From the NCBI GenBank assembly GCA_003013855.2, contig ML058465.1:1116001-1180000 (forward strand): a stretch of 64,000 nt of DNA, read 5' to 3'. The DNA is from Liriodendron chinense. Lineage: Eukaryota; Streptophyta; Magnoliopsida; Magnoliales; Magnoliaceae. Positions 1 to 10,787 of the stretch are shown piece by piece (the stretch's first letter is position 1; each line of letters opens with the position of its first letter). The position numbers and the translations under genes were made by a program. The notes beneath the pieces are model-generated. The model did no database searches and was not told the origin of the DNA. It worked only from the letters and a program-made list of their open reading frames with translations.

Positions 1-837
1 AGTACCTTACGATCTGATTCAAAGCATCTAAATGACAAGGCCCAGGAACATGCATGGACCAACAACACTAACAGCATATGAGATATCCAGACATGGATGC
101 AGATAAGGCCGCCAACCAGTCTTTCACAGAGACCTAGATCAGGTAAGAGATCACCATTGTCAATAGATGTCTGACGCTCCATTGATCGGTGTACCAATAA
201 AAGAGAATTGTTGTTGCTGTCACTTGTTTAAAGAGAAAAGCCTTACAAATATCTCACAATAGACTCTAACCATGTCCGATCAATAGAGGAGCAGTCTAAG
301 TATTCTAACCATCATCCAAGAGAAACAGGTTACTTCACTTGCTTAAAGAGAAAAGATTTTAACAATGGAATCATTCACTCCCTTCTGGATGCTGGGCTAC
401 TAAACATCAATTCGCGATTTTAGGTAGCGAAATGTGGATACTCCTTGACATAGTCGTACAATGAGAGAAACATTGTGTCATCCTCATGCCTCAGCCAAGA
501 AACTCTAGATCTACAACTCCAAAATATCACATTTCACTCCAAAACAGGATGCTAAGGTGCATTGAATCCAGCTCTAATCTTCAGTGCATGAAAACCCAAT
601 TTTTAAGAAAGTCACCATGTACAGCTTTTTTCTTTTGTATTAATCAAATCCACCAATCAACTACTTGATCTAAAATGAAAACAAGAATTTGTTGCCACAT
701 GAAGAATTCAAATAAACAGTTTTTATAGTAACTGAACTTGAGACCTGAATGTTGGAACATATGGTCTACCATGGAGCTACATTGCTCAAACCCAGAATTC
801 AAATAAGCACAAAACGTCATTTCAATCAAAATACTAA
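1..837. other. Probable intron 3 of the UAP gene, no exon seen
   Basis: AT-rich sequence downstream of exon 3 on the minus strand. I searched it for the expected next exon (GTRLGSSDPKG-type coding) and saw none. The short open frames here have no recognisable family signature. Confidence 0.6.
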
Positions 838-1035
838 GGCCCTGTTTGGTAGACGCCAAAAAATTAGTTCATCTCGTTTTAGGTAACAGTAATTTTGCAT
901 TAGCGATCTTGATCTCTAACACAATGATTTTCATATTAAAAGCAAATTATATATTAGAGATCAAGATCTCCAATACATAATTACTTTTAATTAAATTGAG
1001 ATGAATTCATTTTCAAGCGACAACCAAACAGGGCC
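838..1035. mobile_element. Tourist-like (PIF/Harbinger) MITE
   Basis: Terminal inverted repeats GGCCCTGTTTGG / CCAAACAGGGCC bound a 198-bp AT-rich element, flanked on both sides by TAA (835-837 and 1036-1038). TAA/TTA target duplications and this terminal sequence are the hallmark of Tourist-type MITEs. It lies in UAP intron 3, 29 bp from the exon 3 donor site. Confidence 0.9.
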
Positions 1036-1064
1036 TAATAGTTAATAAATAGTAATGACAATAC

Positions 1065-2275
1065 CTGACCACCAGAGAGAAGCAACACAGCCAACTTCCC
1101 TTCTGAGAGAGCCTTCAATCCCATTTTCCACCATCTTTCCCTCTCTTCGAGTGTCCGATCTTCCACCGTCGAAACACTCGCCTCTGGCACAGGCTCAACC
1201 GCAGGCGTTGGAAGCCCTGAAAGTCCACCAAAACACCAAAGTCCATACTAAATAAAATTGCCAATTAAAATGCAAACTCCGTATTTGGTAGATGCCTAAA
1301 AATGAGTCCATCGCATTTCAATTAAGAATAATTATGTATTAGAGATCAATTAAGAGTAATTATATATTAGAGATCTTGATCTCTGATAGTAATTACTCAT
1401 AAGATGAAATCATTGTGAATTAGAGATTAAGATATCTAATACATAATTACTGTTAATTACAGTGAGATCAAGATCAAGCGTAAGGCGTTAATCCAAGGGG
1501 CGATCCAAGAAGCGATTTGATGTACATGAGCCAATGTGGCACGTGTGTGAGATCTGTGCGATTCATCAGTTTGAGGCCCACTATGAGAAGAAACCACTTC
1601 AGGCCACTGATTGGCTGGGCCACAAATACAAGAAGAGTAGATAGTTGGGAAGAAATTATCAATGGTCTACAATGCAACGTACGGATGTGGCCCACCCAAT
1701 GAGCAGACCAGCCGGACTTTCAGATGGGACATGTCCATTGTGGGCCTCACCACATGGACGGCAAAGATCTTACACACGAGCATCACGCTAGCACTTGGGC
1801 CGAAAATCACGAGTTTCAATCTGTAGTCGTATAAATCACCATATCAACAGTATCAAAAATAAAAACTGCAAATTACAAGAACTAAAAAAAAAAAAAACTC
1901 GCCTTGAGATCGAAGAGAACACCGAATGATCCGATCCACACGCGGAAGATCCAAGTTCTGAAATTCGAAGAGAAACGGACGAAATCAGAAGAGAATTTTT
2001 CAGGAAATATTGGAAATTGAATTATTGATTTTTGTGAAAGAAATGAGGATTTGATTGTGGAGAGGATGAGGAAGTTGAGAGAAGAGAGAGATCTAGGAAA
2101 TGATGATGTGTGAAATGACCTCGATGTCCCTGACGATGAGGTCGCGTTCTTCTGGAGAGAGCTCTTCCCAGAGGGCAAAAGCGTCTTCTTGACCGTAGTC
2201 CTTGAGCCTCTCAAGCAGAGCTTGGGGCGGAGGTGGTGCGGGAGCAGATACGGCCGTGCTCTCGAATTCCTTCAT
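1065..2275 (-). CDS. UAP1: UDP-N-acetylglucosamine pyrophosphorylase, first three coding exons (partial)
   Basis: Makes UDP-GlcNAc from UTP and GlcNAc-1-phosphate in the cytosol, supplying N-glycan and GPI-anchor synthesis. Exon 1 is 2120-2275 (start ATG at 2273-2275), exon 2 is 1903-1957, exon 3 is 1065-1216; together about 121 residues of a family usually near 490. Visible family blocks: QALLERLKDYGQEDAFALWE and LSPEERDLIVRDIE in exon 1, LDLPRVDRIIRCSLRSQ in exon 2, and EERERWWKMGLKALSEGKLA followed by VLLLSGGQ in exon 3. SGGQ is the first half of the nucleotide-binding GGxGTRLG loop; the rest must lie in exon 4, which I could not find between 1 and 1060, so the gene continues off the left edge. 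Intron 1 (1958-2119) is GT-AG and intron 2 (1217-1902) uses a GC donor. The reading frame is clean across all junctions, so it looks functional. The family call is firm; which paralogue it is cannot be told. Confidence 0.93.
1217..1902 (-). other. GC-AG intron (UAP intron 2)
   Basis: On the minus strand exon 2 ends CTCAAG and the intron begins GCGAGT; exon 3 follows TTTCAG. Only this GC donor keeps the conserved CSLRSQ-GLPTPAVEP reading: the glycine codon is split g|gg across the junction. The other visible introns of the gene use GT. Confidence 0.85.
1278..1485. mobile_element. Decayed second copy of the same MITE family
   Basis: Shares the internal text of the 838-1035 element: TTTGGTAGATGCC near the left end, then TATTAGAGATC, GATCTCTGATAG and AATACATAATTACT. 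The terminal repeats are eroded and the ends are approximate. It lies in UAP intron 2. Confidence 0.6.
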
Positions 2276-2602
2276 CTCTCTCTCCTCTCGTGTTCGAGGA
2301 CTCTGAGAGGTTCTTCTTGAAGTAGTGTTAGAGAATTGAGTGTTAAACGAGATTAAAGCATCTTTGCATTTATCGCAAAATAACGAATCTGCTGGTTCTG
2401 ATTCCTAGTGCGAAGCGGGAGGAAAGCTTTAATAGGCGATTCGCGGCACACGTGTGAGGAGAGTGGAAAGGGCGCTTTAGCAGGTGGGCCAGGCATGTAT
2501 TTTGTATATAGACCGTTGGTATGTCTTTTCCAAGCCTTTCATGTTTTCTCATGCACGCGACTCTCCTGCTGAGGAGAGTAGGCGGACGCCGATTAGCTGC
2601 AT
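2276..2602 (-). promoter_or_regulatory. UAP 5' UTR and proximal promoter region
   Basis: Upstream of the ATG at 2275 on the minus strand. A GA-rich stretch (AGAGGAGAGAGATG) precedes the start codon, as in many plant 5' UTRs. No convincing TATA box was seen. The interval ends where foldback element FB1 begins. Confidence 0.5.
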
Positions 2603-3090
2603 CTCGCTACGGAAGTGACGTCATTAAGTTCTGTGGGCCCCACCATGATGTATGTGTTGTATCCACACCGTTCGTCCATTTTTAGAGATAATTTTAGGGC
2701 ATGAGCCAGAGAATGAGGCAGATTTAAAGATCAAGTGGACCCACTACAGAAAACAGTGGGGACAGTGACGCCCATCGTTGAAATCTTCCTAGGGCCCACC
2801 ATGATGTTTATTTGATTGAGATACAATCTGTTCATAAGTTCACGCAGACATGGATGAAGGGACAACAGAAATATCATCTTGATAGAAAACTTCTGTGGGC
2901 CCCAAGAAGTTTTTAATGGTAGGCATTCAATCCCCACTGTTTTCTGTGGTGGGTCCACTTGAGTTTTGAATCTGCCTCACTCTTTGGCTCATGACCTAAA
3001 TTGATCTCTCGAAATGAATGGACGGTATGGATACAACACACATATTATGGTGGGGCCCACAGAACTTGGTGACGTAACTTCCGCAGCGAG
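2603..3090. mobile_element. Foldback element FB1 (GGGCCCAC family), complete
   Basis: A long imperfect inverted repeat. The left arm starts CTGTGGGCCCCACCATGATG at 2631 and the right arm ends with its mirror near 3063. The symmetry extends outward into tips reading CTCGCTACGGAAGTGACGTCA and, on the other strand, CTCGCTGCGGAAGTTACGTCA. It lies in the upstream region of the UAP gene. Confidence 0.8.
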
Positions 3091-3307
3091 AGAGCAAGTG
3101 AAGCAGTCGGTAGCGAGAGAGCGGATTTCCGAACCGACGGTTGTGGGGAGCCCCTTCAAACAAAAAGCTATGTGGGGCCCACTGTGATGTGTGTGCAAAA
3201 TCCGATCTGTTCATCTTTTGTTCGAGCTCATTTTTAGACGCAAGCCCAAAAATCAGGATGGTGGACCACACCATAGGAAACAGCGGGGAAGGAGACGCCG
3301 GGTAACA
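3091..3307. repeat. Foldback fragment FB2 (left arm only)
   Basis: Starts TGTGGGGCCCACTGTGATG at 3171 and runs through the GTGGACCACACCATAGGAAA block before stopping at about 3290. It is truncated before the right arm, next to FB3. Confidence 0.6.
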
Positions 3308-3815
3308 GCACAGGGGATGAGGCCGGGACTATGGGGCCCACTGATGTTTTTTATATCCACGCCGTCCATCTGGTTTTTCGGGTCATTTTAGGGCATAAAT
3401 AAAAAACAAAGGTAAATCCAAGTTTCAGGTGGACCATACAGTAGGGATTGAATTCCCACCATTAAAACTTCTTGAGGCCACAAAAGTTTTGGATCAGGAT
3501 GCTTTGTGTTTTCCCTTCATCCAAGTCTTTGTGAGCTAATCAACTGGTTGGTTGGCAAATAAACATTACAGTGGGCCCTAAAAAGTTTTTAATGGTAGGC
3601 ATTAATCAGCGTATTTTCCTGTGGTGTGGTCCAACTGAGATTTAGATCTGCCTTAATTTTTGGACTATATTCTAAAATGAACTGCCAATGCGGATGAAAG
3701 GTGTGGATATACAACAAATATATTGAGGTAGGCTACGGATGAAAGGTGTGGATATACAACACATATTGAGGTAGGCTCCACAGTCAGGGGCTCAGGGCCT
3801 CACCCACCAGGCTGT
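3308..3815. mobile_element. Foldback element FB3 with a local tandem duplication
   Basis: The left arm begins ATGGGGCCCACTGATG at 3331 and the right arm ends GAGGTAGGCTCCACAG near 3783. Outer tips are mirrored (AGGGGATGAGGCC on the left, GGTGGGTGAGGCC on the opposite strand of the right). Its right arm contains a tandem duplication: 3691-3735 is repeated at 3736-3777. Confidence 0.7.
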
Positions 3816-3894
3816 TAACCTGCCTCACCCGTCTGTGCCTTTGTATGCAAGATCCAAACCATTCTTAATGCTGAGTCCCTCACTACCAAACATC

Positions 3895-4020
3895 AGCCTG
3901 ATCTAAAAACTTGGGTGGGCCCAAGGAAGGTTTAAGAAGGTAGTCATCTCCATCTCATTTCTTCACGTGTGGGATGGCCCACTTCAGTTTCCGATCAGCC
4001 TAATTTTTGGCCTAACATCC
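3895..4020. repeat. Foldback fragment FB4 (right-arm piece)
   Basis: Carries the family's right-arm text: TGGGCCCAAGGAAGGTT, then a GGCCCACTTCAGTTTC stretch and TTTTTGGCCTAACATCCTAA. No left arm was seen. Confidence 0.5.
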
Positions 4021-4143
4021 TAACGTGAGGTAGACAAAGTGATCGAACGGAGTGGGTGCCACGTGCTCTAGTAATGGGTACTGTATATCTTGTGAACTCA
4101 TGCAACATTGGCACACATGTGGGTTGTGTGACCCTGACCAACC

Positions 4144-4590
4144 GTGGGCCCTACTTGTAGGCATCCACGAGTAGATGAATCCCACATTTTTTTTCGAATT
4201 CATCCATTGTGCCAACTGATTTTAGGACATGAGCTTAAAAATAAGGCAAATCCATAGCTCAAGTGGACCACATCATTAGAACAGTGGGAATTAAATGTCC
4301 ACAGTTAAAAACTTATTAGTGGCATTATAAGTTTTGGATCAAGCTGATATTTTTTGTTTTCCTCTCATCTATGACTTAACATTATGACTAAGTTAGGTAA
4401 CAAATAAACATCAATGGGCCCTAGGAAGGAAACAACTCTCGACAGTGGATGTTTTAAGACCACTCACAAGTGTGGCGTGGGACACTTGATCGCCGGATCT
4501 GCTTATTATTTTTGGCTTGTGCTCTAAAATGTCATGGTAAAATGGATGGACGGCGAGGATATATCACATACATCATGGTGGAGCCCACAG
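4144..4590. mobile_element. Foldback element FB5
   Basis: Runs from GTGGGCCCTACTTG to ATCATGGTGGAGCCCACAG with the family's inner landmarks in order: CAAGTGGACCACATCA, TTTTGGATCAAGCTGAT, AAATAAACATCAATGGGCCC, and a TGGATGGACGGCGAGGATAT right arm. The right half is more decayed than the left. Confidence 0.7.
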
Positions 4591-5123
4591 TTAATCAACT
4601 TTGTTTAGATAGGCGGTAAAGAGTAATAATTAACTAGCTAAAATGAAAAATCAAACAGCCCATAAAGTTATCTCTAGACAATTTAAGCGGTTGAACTTAT
4701 CCAGAAGCTTTTCCGCCTTTGGTTAGGTGGATCCCTGGACGTGACGTGGACAGTATATCTTCCACCTGGTGCGAATCTCTCAAAGGCTTTGCAGATATTA
4801 GGAGATCTTATGAGCCCACTGATCCAGGTCTTTCAGAGTGATTGGGAGAATTTATGTGGTAAGGCTGACCGCTGATGGTGTAATGGGATGGATGGGACAT
4901 TCCTAGTTTCCCGACTGATGAATTTTGACCTTATTGATCATTTTATTTTCAACCATTGATTTTGCTGGCCATATTCCACTCAAGCTGATGGTTAGGATCA
5001 TTTTATTTTCAACCATTGATTTAGCCTAGGAAGGACGGTTAGGATCGCTGGCTCGTACAGAGAGAAGAATATTCTTAGACTACTGATCTGATGTACTATA
5101 TGCTCTGAAACCCGGACACTTAG
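4591..5123. other. Anonymous non-coding sequence
   Basis: No gene or repeat structure recognised. A 25-bp stretch (GATCATTTTATTTTCAACCATTGA) occurs twice at about 4937 and 4996, a small local duplication. Confidence 0.5.
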
Positions 5124-5606
5124 GTGCGACCCCGGATCCAGCTAACTGTGGGGCCCACCTTGATGTAGACATTGTATATCTAAGCCGTCTATCTGTTTTT
5201 CCAGATCATTTTATGATGTGGGCCCAAAATAAAGCAGATCCAAATCTCAGGTGGACCACATCATAGGAAATTGTGGTCATTGAACACCCACCATTAAAAA
5301 ATTCCTGGGGTCCACCATAATTTTTATTGTCCATCCAACCTGTTGATAAGGTCACAGAGACCAGGATGAAAGGGAAAAACAAATATCAGCTTGATCCAAA
5401 ACTTTTGTTGCCGACAAAAACTTTTTAATTACTATTTACCATTGTTTCATGTGTGTGGTCCACTTGAGATTTGGATCTGTTTTATTTTTGGCCTATTTCA
5501 TAAAATGATCTAGAAAAATGAATAGACGGTGTAGATATACAACTCATACATCGAGGTGGGCCCCTCGGTCAGGGTCCTACCCACATAGCTGGATCTGGGG
5601 TCGCAG
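5124..5606. mobile_element. Foldback element FB6 with distinctive tips
   Basis: The inner arms match the family (GGGGCCCACCTTGATG at 5150 and mirrored GAGGTGGGCCCC near 5560). Beyond them the ends are mirrored as GTGCGACCCCGGATCCAGCT on the left and, on the opposite strand, CTGCGACCCCAGATCCAGCT on the right. These tips are not shared with FB1 or FB8. Confidence 0.8.
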
Positions 5607-6373
5607 CTGAGTCGCTTTCCTGAACCCCAGTGCATGGACCATCTGCGAATAACGTCAGCCATCCATCCAATGGATGGCCCACCTTTTGGATGTCACACCA
5701 GTAGGATGCTCGTAGCCGTTCGATCAACACTAAAACCAGGACAAGCAACAAATATTGGATGGTTAGAATCAGTCGATCAGTTTGATGTTTGGATGATGGC
5801 CATGGATGAGCTGGCCCATTGGCATGTTCTTAAGAATAGATACGTGATGGTATCCCGTATTCACACAAACGCTGATTTCTAAGGTGACACTTGGCGGTGT
5901 CCAATCCTTGATCCAGACCGTTCATTCATTCATACTCATGAGAGCAATCCACCATAATAAATAAAAAAAATCAATTTAATGGGATGATCCTAACCATCCA
6001 TTGAATAACATAAAAAATCAATAGTCAAGATCAAAGTAAAAAAAATTAAAAAAAAATAGTTTCTACCATCATCTTAAAACATTTAATAAATGGGCCCCAC
6101 CATTGATTGCCTAAGATTTAAAGGAAGTTGTTTGGTTTGATGATTCTAATCATCGAATGTATGGCTTCTAAATAATTGTAAAAGAATGGCCCACCTTCAA
6201 AAAGTTAGGTTATCCAATCAGCATCACTTTTTTAACATAATATTCCACAAATGGAATCAATCAATGGCTGCCGACATTGGCATTTCCAAAAAATGATGGG
6301 ATACTAGCGCCCGTCATGCTTACATGTTTGCTGAGCACATGCATGTATGAGGAGCCCATCTCCATCTGACTCT
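5607..6373. other. Anonymous non-coding sequence
   Basis: Low-complexity AT-rich stretches and degenerate family fragments; no ORF with recognisable features. Confidence 0.5.
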
Positions 6374-6864
6374 TTGGGGCCCACTGTCATGTATGTGTTT
6401 TATCCATGCCGTTCATCTGTTTTTTCCAGCTCATTTTAGAGAATTAGTCAAAAAATGAAAAGATCCAAAGCTCAAGTGCACCACACTACAGGAAACAATG
6501 AAGATTAAACGCCTACCGTTGGGATCAAACTGATATTTCTGTTTTCCCTTCATCCATGTCTGTGTGATATTCATCCATGTCTGTGTCTGTGTGATCTTAT
6601 GAATAGGTTGGGTGGAAAATAAACATCATGGTGGCGATGAATGTCTGTGTGATATTCATCCATGTCTGTGTCTGTGTGATCTTATGAATAGGTTGGGTGG
6701 AAAATAAGTTTTCAATGGTTAGTTCCATTATCCTTACTGTCTCTTGTGGTGTGGTCCACTTGAGCTTTGGATATTACTCATTTTTGGATTCATGTCTTAA
6801 ATGATCTAGAAAAATGGATGGACGGAGTGGATAAAACACATACATCACGGTGGGCCCCACAGAA
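6374..6864. mobile_element. Foldback element FB7 with a 67-bp internal duplication
   Basis: Left arm GGGGCCCACTGTCATGTATG, right arm ATCACGGTGGGCCCCAC. The centre carries a near-exact 67-bp direct duplication, 6556-6622 and 6641-6707, containing the GTGTGATCTTATGAATAGG block. It therefore has extra central length compared with its relatives. Confidence 0.75.
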
Positions 6865-6968
6865 TCGGTTCACCTCCACCTCACCACATGCGTCCACGTG
6901 GAAAATCCAATCCATTCAACAGGTGGGTCCCACCATAGGCAGGTCCACTTGTCAAGTGACCCACAATG

Positions 6969-6997
6969 CTAAAAAAAATAAAAATAAAAATAAAAAT
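6969..6997. repeat. AAAAAT microsatellite
   Basis: About four to five consecutive AAAAAT units after an A-run. Confidence 0.8.
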
Positions 6998-6999
6998 CA

Positions 7000-7871
7000 G
7001 CCCAGACTTTTTCCCAGATGTCCACTTGTTTCGTTACTGTCGGCCGCATGATCACCAGACGGTATCTTTTGGGCCAGTGCATCTATACTGTGAAACCTAC
7101 CTCCTTGATTGCTTGAATTTACATCAGTCTACCACCTTTTCATTTGGTGCCTTTGAGGGATAATTCCTCAATGTGGCCAACGGGGCCCGCATATGGTCAT
7201 CAACCACCGTTGGACACTAGGAGTCCACATTGGATTGCACACGGCCCCTAAATCTCACCCACAATGGACGATCACAGCCATCCATTCTTTTGGGATTACC
7301 ATCCATCTTCTAGGCCCTTAATTGGATGGTCTAATCGTCCAATCAATTTGATTTGGGAGTGTGAAAACTAGTGGAACCCTCCACCGTGGCTAGAGGTGGA
7401 ACCTAGGCACCACAAAGAAAATTAGTGGCCTTGCGTTCTCTTTTTCATCTATTACTGATGCATCCTTGTACTGCTCATTTTAGGACGTGTGACAAGAAAT
7501 AGCCGGAACAAGACTCAAGTGGGCCGTAAATATGAGGATTGAACGTGGACAGTTGAAACATTCTTGGGGCAAAAGAAATTTTGAATTAGGCAAATTTTTT
7601 AGATATGTGATGTGGTGGATTTGGACCTACATCCAACTCGAATCCGAAGGCAATATGGATTTTTGGATCAGAAAATGGATCTAGCTATTTATAAGTGGAT
7701 CGGATATGGATATCACCTTTTAAATTTGAGTTGGATTCGAATCCAATCCGAATCTGACTATAGTTTTTTGAACTTTGGAATCAGATCTAACTAGCTCTTA
7801 TCCAAATCTGACCCATTGAGAGCCCTAACATATATAATACAAGATTAAAAGGACGTTGATGGAGGGAGCTC
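7000..7871. other. Anonymous repeat-like sequence
   Basis: Contains a GGATCGGATATGGATAT-rich patch around 7610-7800 that looks like a decayed dispersed repeat. No gene seen. Confidence 0.4.
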
Positions 7872-8083
7872 GATTAGGTACAACCCTTGCTTGTACAAAG
7901 CTCAGGACAGGATAGTACGTGGCACGTTGGTATTGTTGAAAAGTAGGTTGTCAAAGGAGACTCATCACATCAACAAATAGAGGTTGTGGGACCGCAAACT
8001 GCTCCCCACCAATACCGAAGTGACACATACGTGCCACATCTAACCTGTCTTGAGCTTTGCACAGATAGGGATAGTACCTAATC
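7872..8083. mobile_element. Short foldback MITE
   Basis: The left arm GATTAGGTACAACCCTTGC..CAAAGCTCAGGACAGG is mirrored by the right arm (opposite strand GATTAGGTACTATCCC..CAAAGCTCAAGACAGG). Both arms also carry GTGGCACGT..GGTATTG. Total 212 bp, no clear target duplication. Confidence 0.65.
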
Positions 8084-8149
8084 CAAGCTTTGATGAAGGT
8101 AGTAAGAAATGAAATTTTTTTAACACATGCACTTATACTCTACATACAT

Positions 8150-8405
8150 ATAGGCACTCACACCATAATGGGATTTCACCATAGTGAGTACTCTAACCCA
8201 TGACCTTGTGTTCAAACTGTCAGTCTACGATCAATGGCATGAATAAGGACCCCAACCTTAGAAAGGACCCGGTAACATAGTTTTAACTGAAGTCACGAGT
8301 TGGGCCCTCACTCATGCCTCAGTTGTAGACTCACAAGAGTTTCAACATGAGGTCATGGGTTCCAATACCCATGGTGAAATCCCACTAGGTGTGAGTGTGT
8401 GCATG
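8150..8405. mobile_element. Inverted-repeat element with a tRNA-like B-box
   Basis: The left arm (CTCACACCATAATGGG, TTTCACCAT, CCCATGACCTTGTGTTCAAA) is mirrored by the right arm (opposite strand CTCACACCTAGTGGGATTTC, then ACCCATGACCTCATGTTGAA). The right arm reads GGTCATGGGTTCCAATACCC, close to the RNA polymerase III B-box GGTTCGAATCC. It could be a MITE or two head-to-head SINE pieces. Confidence 0.5.
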
Positions 8406-8479
8406 TGTGTGGGGTGTGGGTGCATGTGTAAAAGCCAATGATCGCAAATGCACTTAAACTAGAAAACTAGCATATATTG

Positions 8480-8760
8480 TTTGGAATAAGATGCCGGCAA
8501 CGAAAGCGAATCAAACAAGCAAACCATCATGGCAATCACACAAGTAACAATCAAACACACATAAGAAGGTAATCCGAATTTAACGTAGAAAAACCCCCTT
8601 CTAGGTAAAAAATCACGGCACAAAGCGAGCAATCTACCATGGTATCAAAAGTTATAAGAGATAGAAGAAACAAAACCCGAATCCCATCCCTACAAGAGAA
8701 ATCTCATGTTCTCGTCTCATATTTGAATTCTACTCCATCCCAACTTTATCTCTAATACCA
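8480..8760 (-). repeat. Inverted partial Copia-type LTR
   Basis: On the minus strand this matches the 3' part of the neighbouring 8763-9297 LTR: CTTTGTGCCGTGATTTTTTA, GGGGGTTTTTCTACGTTAAA, TGTGTGTTTGATTGTTACTT and GATGGTTTGCTTGTTTGATT. Adjacent to the LTR it carries GTGGTATTAGAGA on the minus strand, similar to a tRNA-Met primer-binding site. Confidence 0.55.
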
Positions 8761-8762
8761 CT

Positions 8763-9297
8763 TGTTGGGAATCAGAGGCCTCAAATCTTCTGCAATAAGG
8801 GCCCACGACCGGTTATGAGACCGGTTGGCTTATTTCTTATTTAAGCCAGTCTCTTGCGCGGTTTTGCATAAGAAGTTTCTAATTTCGTTTTTATGCCCAT
8901 AAAAGTGGTGTAATGCGGGATTAAGAGTTTTGTCATTGGGGCCAAGTTTCCTAGAGGGGATTGAGAGAGTTCTGGGGCAAGAGAAAAAACTTGGAGAAAA
9001 CTTTAGGTTCCCTGGGATAAGGAAAAGGACGGTGCTTGTCCGTCTCATGTAAGAATAAACTTTGGGTAGCTTAAGATTTCTCTTATAGGCTTGTGATCCG
9101 GGTTTTGTTTCATCTATCTCTTGTAACTTCTGATATTATAATGAATTGGTGTCGCTTTGTGTCATGATTTTTTATTCGTGAGGGGGTTTTTCCACATTAA
9201 ATTCAGATTGCCTTCTTGTGTGTGTTTGATTGTTACTTGTATGATTGTCATGATGGTTTGCTCGTTTGATTCGCTTCTGCTGTCAGTTTTCCCAACA
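8763..9297 (+). mobile_element. Solo Copia-type LTR
   Basis: Begins TGTTGGGAATC and ends TTCCCAACA, so it has TG..CA ends within a short inverted repeat. The 3' half has the Copia LTR landmark GGTGTCGCTTTGTG..GTTTTTCCACATTAAATTC. Near the left end two ACCGGTT motifs sit 15 bp apart. Total 535 bp; no clear target duplication was seen and no internal coding region adjoins it. Confidence 0.7.
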
Positions 9298-10787
9298 TAT
9301 ATGTGACACAATCCCAACCTATGAAACTATGGACCCCACTTGAATGACCCCTCCCATTACCTACTGGATCACATGCATCTAATTAATAGCCAAAATGAAA
9401 AATAGCCACTGGTTTAAATTTGACAAGCTAGTGTCAAATTAAAAATAAATAAATAAAAAGCATAACCAATGGTTCCAAGCACACTTGTTTGGGTGTATTT
9501 ATATTTTACAACTAAGCTGGGCCTTTTTCCATCTCCCTTCTTCTCCCATCACAAGTATAGACATGTGGGGTCCACCCTGTGGAGAACTTGCATCTTTCTC
9601 GACCCCTACCATAGGTTTAAATGGCGGCTCTCTATCCTCCACCTAAGATAGATATAGGGAGAGATAAATTATTGACATTGACAAGAATAGTTGATAAAAA
9701 AAAAAAAAATGCATCATAATTTTATCGCATAGGGTACGATTTTAACCATTCATTAATGATCTAAGTTTATGGAAATTTAAGATTATCTAAATAGGGTATC
9801 GTAGGCTTGACGTATTAAGTTGGATTTTTCAAAAAAAAAAAAGCCTTAGTTTCCAGTGCATTTTAGTCTAAAATTCCAACACCTTCTCACCTTTTTCCTA
9901 CATATGAGTAAACCCCACTACAATGATAGAATACCCCAAATATCAAAGGTATCAAAATCATTAGGATAACCACCCTATAGAAATAATGGACAACACCCAA
10001 AAACCTTGAAATTCGAATGACGGCTGGGATCAGCCTCATTTTTTAGATGTCGAACTTTCTACCGACACCACAAAAGGCCCCTTGCGCAACCCTCAGGAAC
10101 CAGCCTCATAGTAGTTTATTCCAGCTTGCATTAGGGAATTTTAAATTGCACATGAAACAAAGCTACAAGAATTTTTTAGTGGACGGCTGTTAGTAATCAC
10201 CTCTCCCGAAATGCAAGGACATGAAAGAACACATGGCAACATGGCCCATCATCAGATGGGCCCCATTAGTTAGAATTTCTTGGCATGGAAAACTTTAGGA
10301 TTAGCCACACCAGACAATTGCTTAATGAGGCTAACGATCCATATTCAACATACACCGTCCATCTGATGAGTGGATCTGCCTGTTTTTCCGCCAAGGCATA
10401 CTAATGTAGGCTCCCTCTAGATGAATGGCCTAGATCTCATCCACATGAGCAACATTGGCACACGTGCTTCTCTTTCTAATGAATGTCTCGCATTGGAGCC
10501 AGCTGGCTTAATAAGCTAGGACTTGGTTAGAGCTAGGTCTGGTTGCGTGGGGTCTAGTTGGGCTGGTCCGATTTCTAATACCTTATTTAATACCTAATTT
10601 TGTAAGATGGTCCACAAAATTATCGAATTTTCCTGGAGAACTCTTTGAGTTTTTATTTGGGAGAAAAAAGAATTTGACTAATGATAGAAAGGACTAATAA
10701 ATGGCTAGGATCTTCCAATTGGGGAGATTTTCATGGTGTCCACCATTCACGGTGGGGCACCCGATGGACGCAGATTACTTGCGACCC
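9298..10787. other. Anonymous AT-rich intergenic sequence
   Basis: Contains A-runs (about 9697-9710 and 9829-9842) and short decayed family-like phrases. No gene, RNA or structured element supported. Confidence 0.5.

Noticed and set aside
1474..1702. Opposing frames within UAP intron 2
   Set aside because: Lie inside a supported intron and have no coding features.
2093..2119. Extension of UAP exon 1 to its first in-frame stop
   Set aside because: The donor GTCATT after RDIE joins to a clear next exon at 1957; the read-through residues do not match the family.
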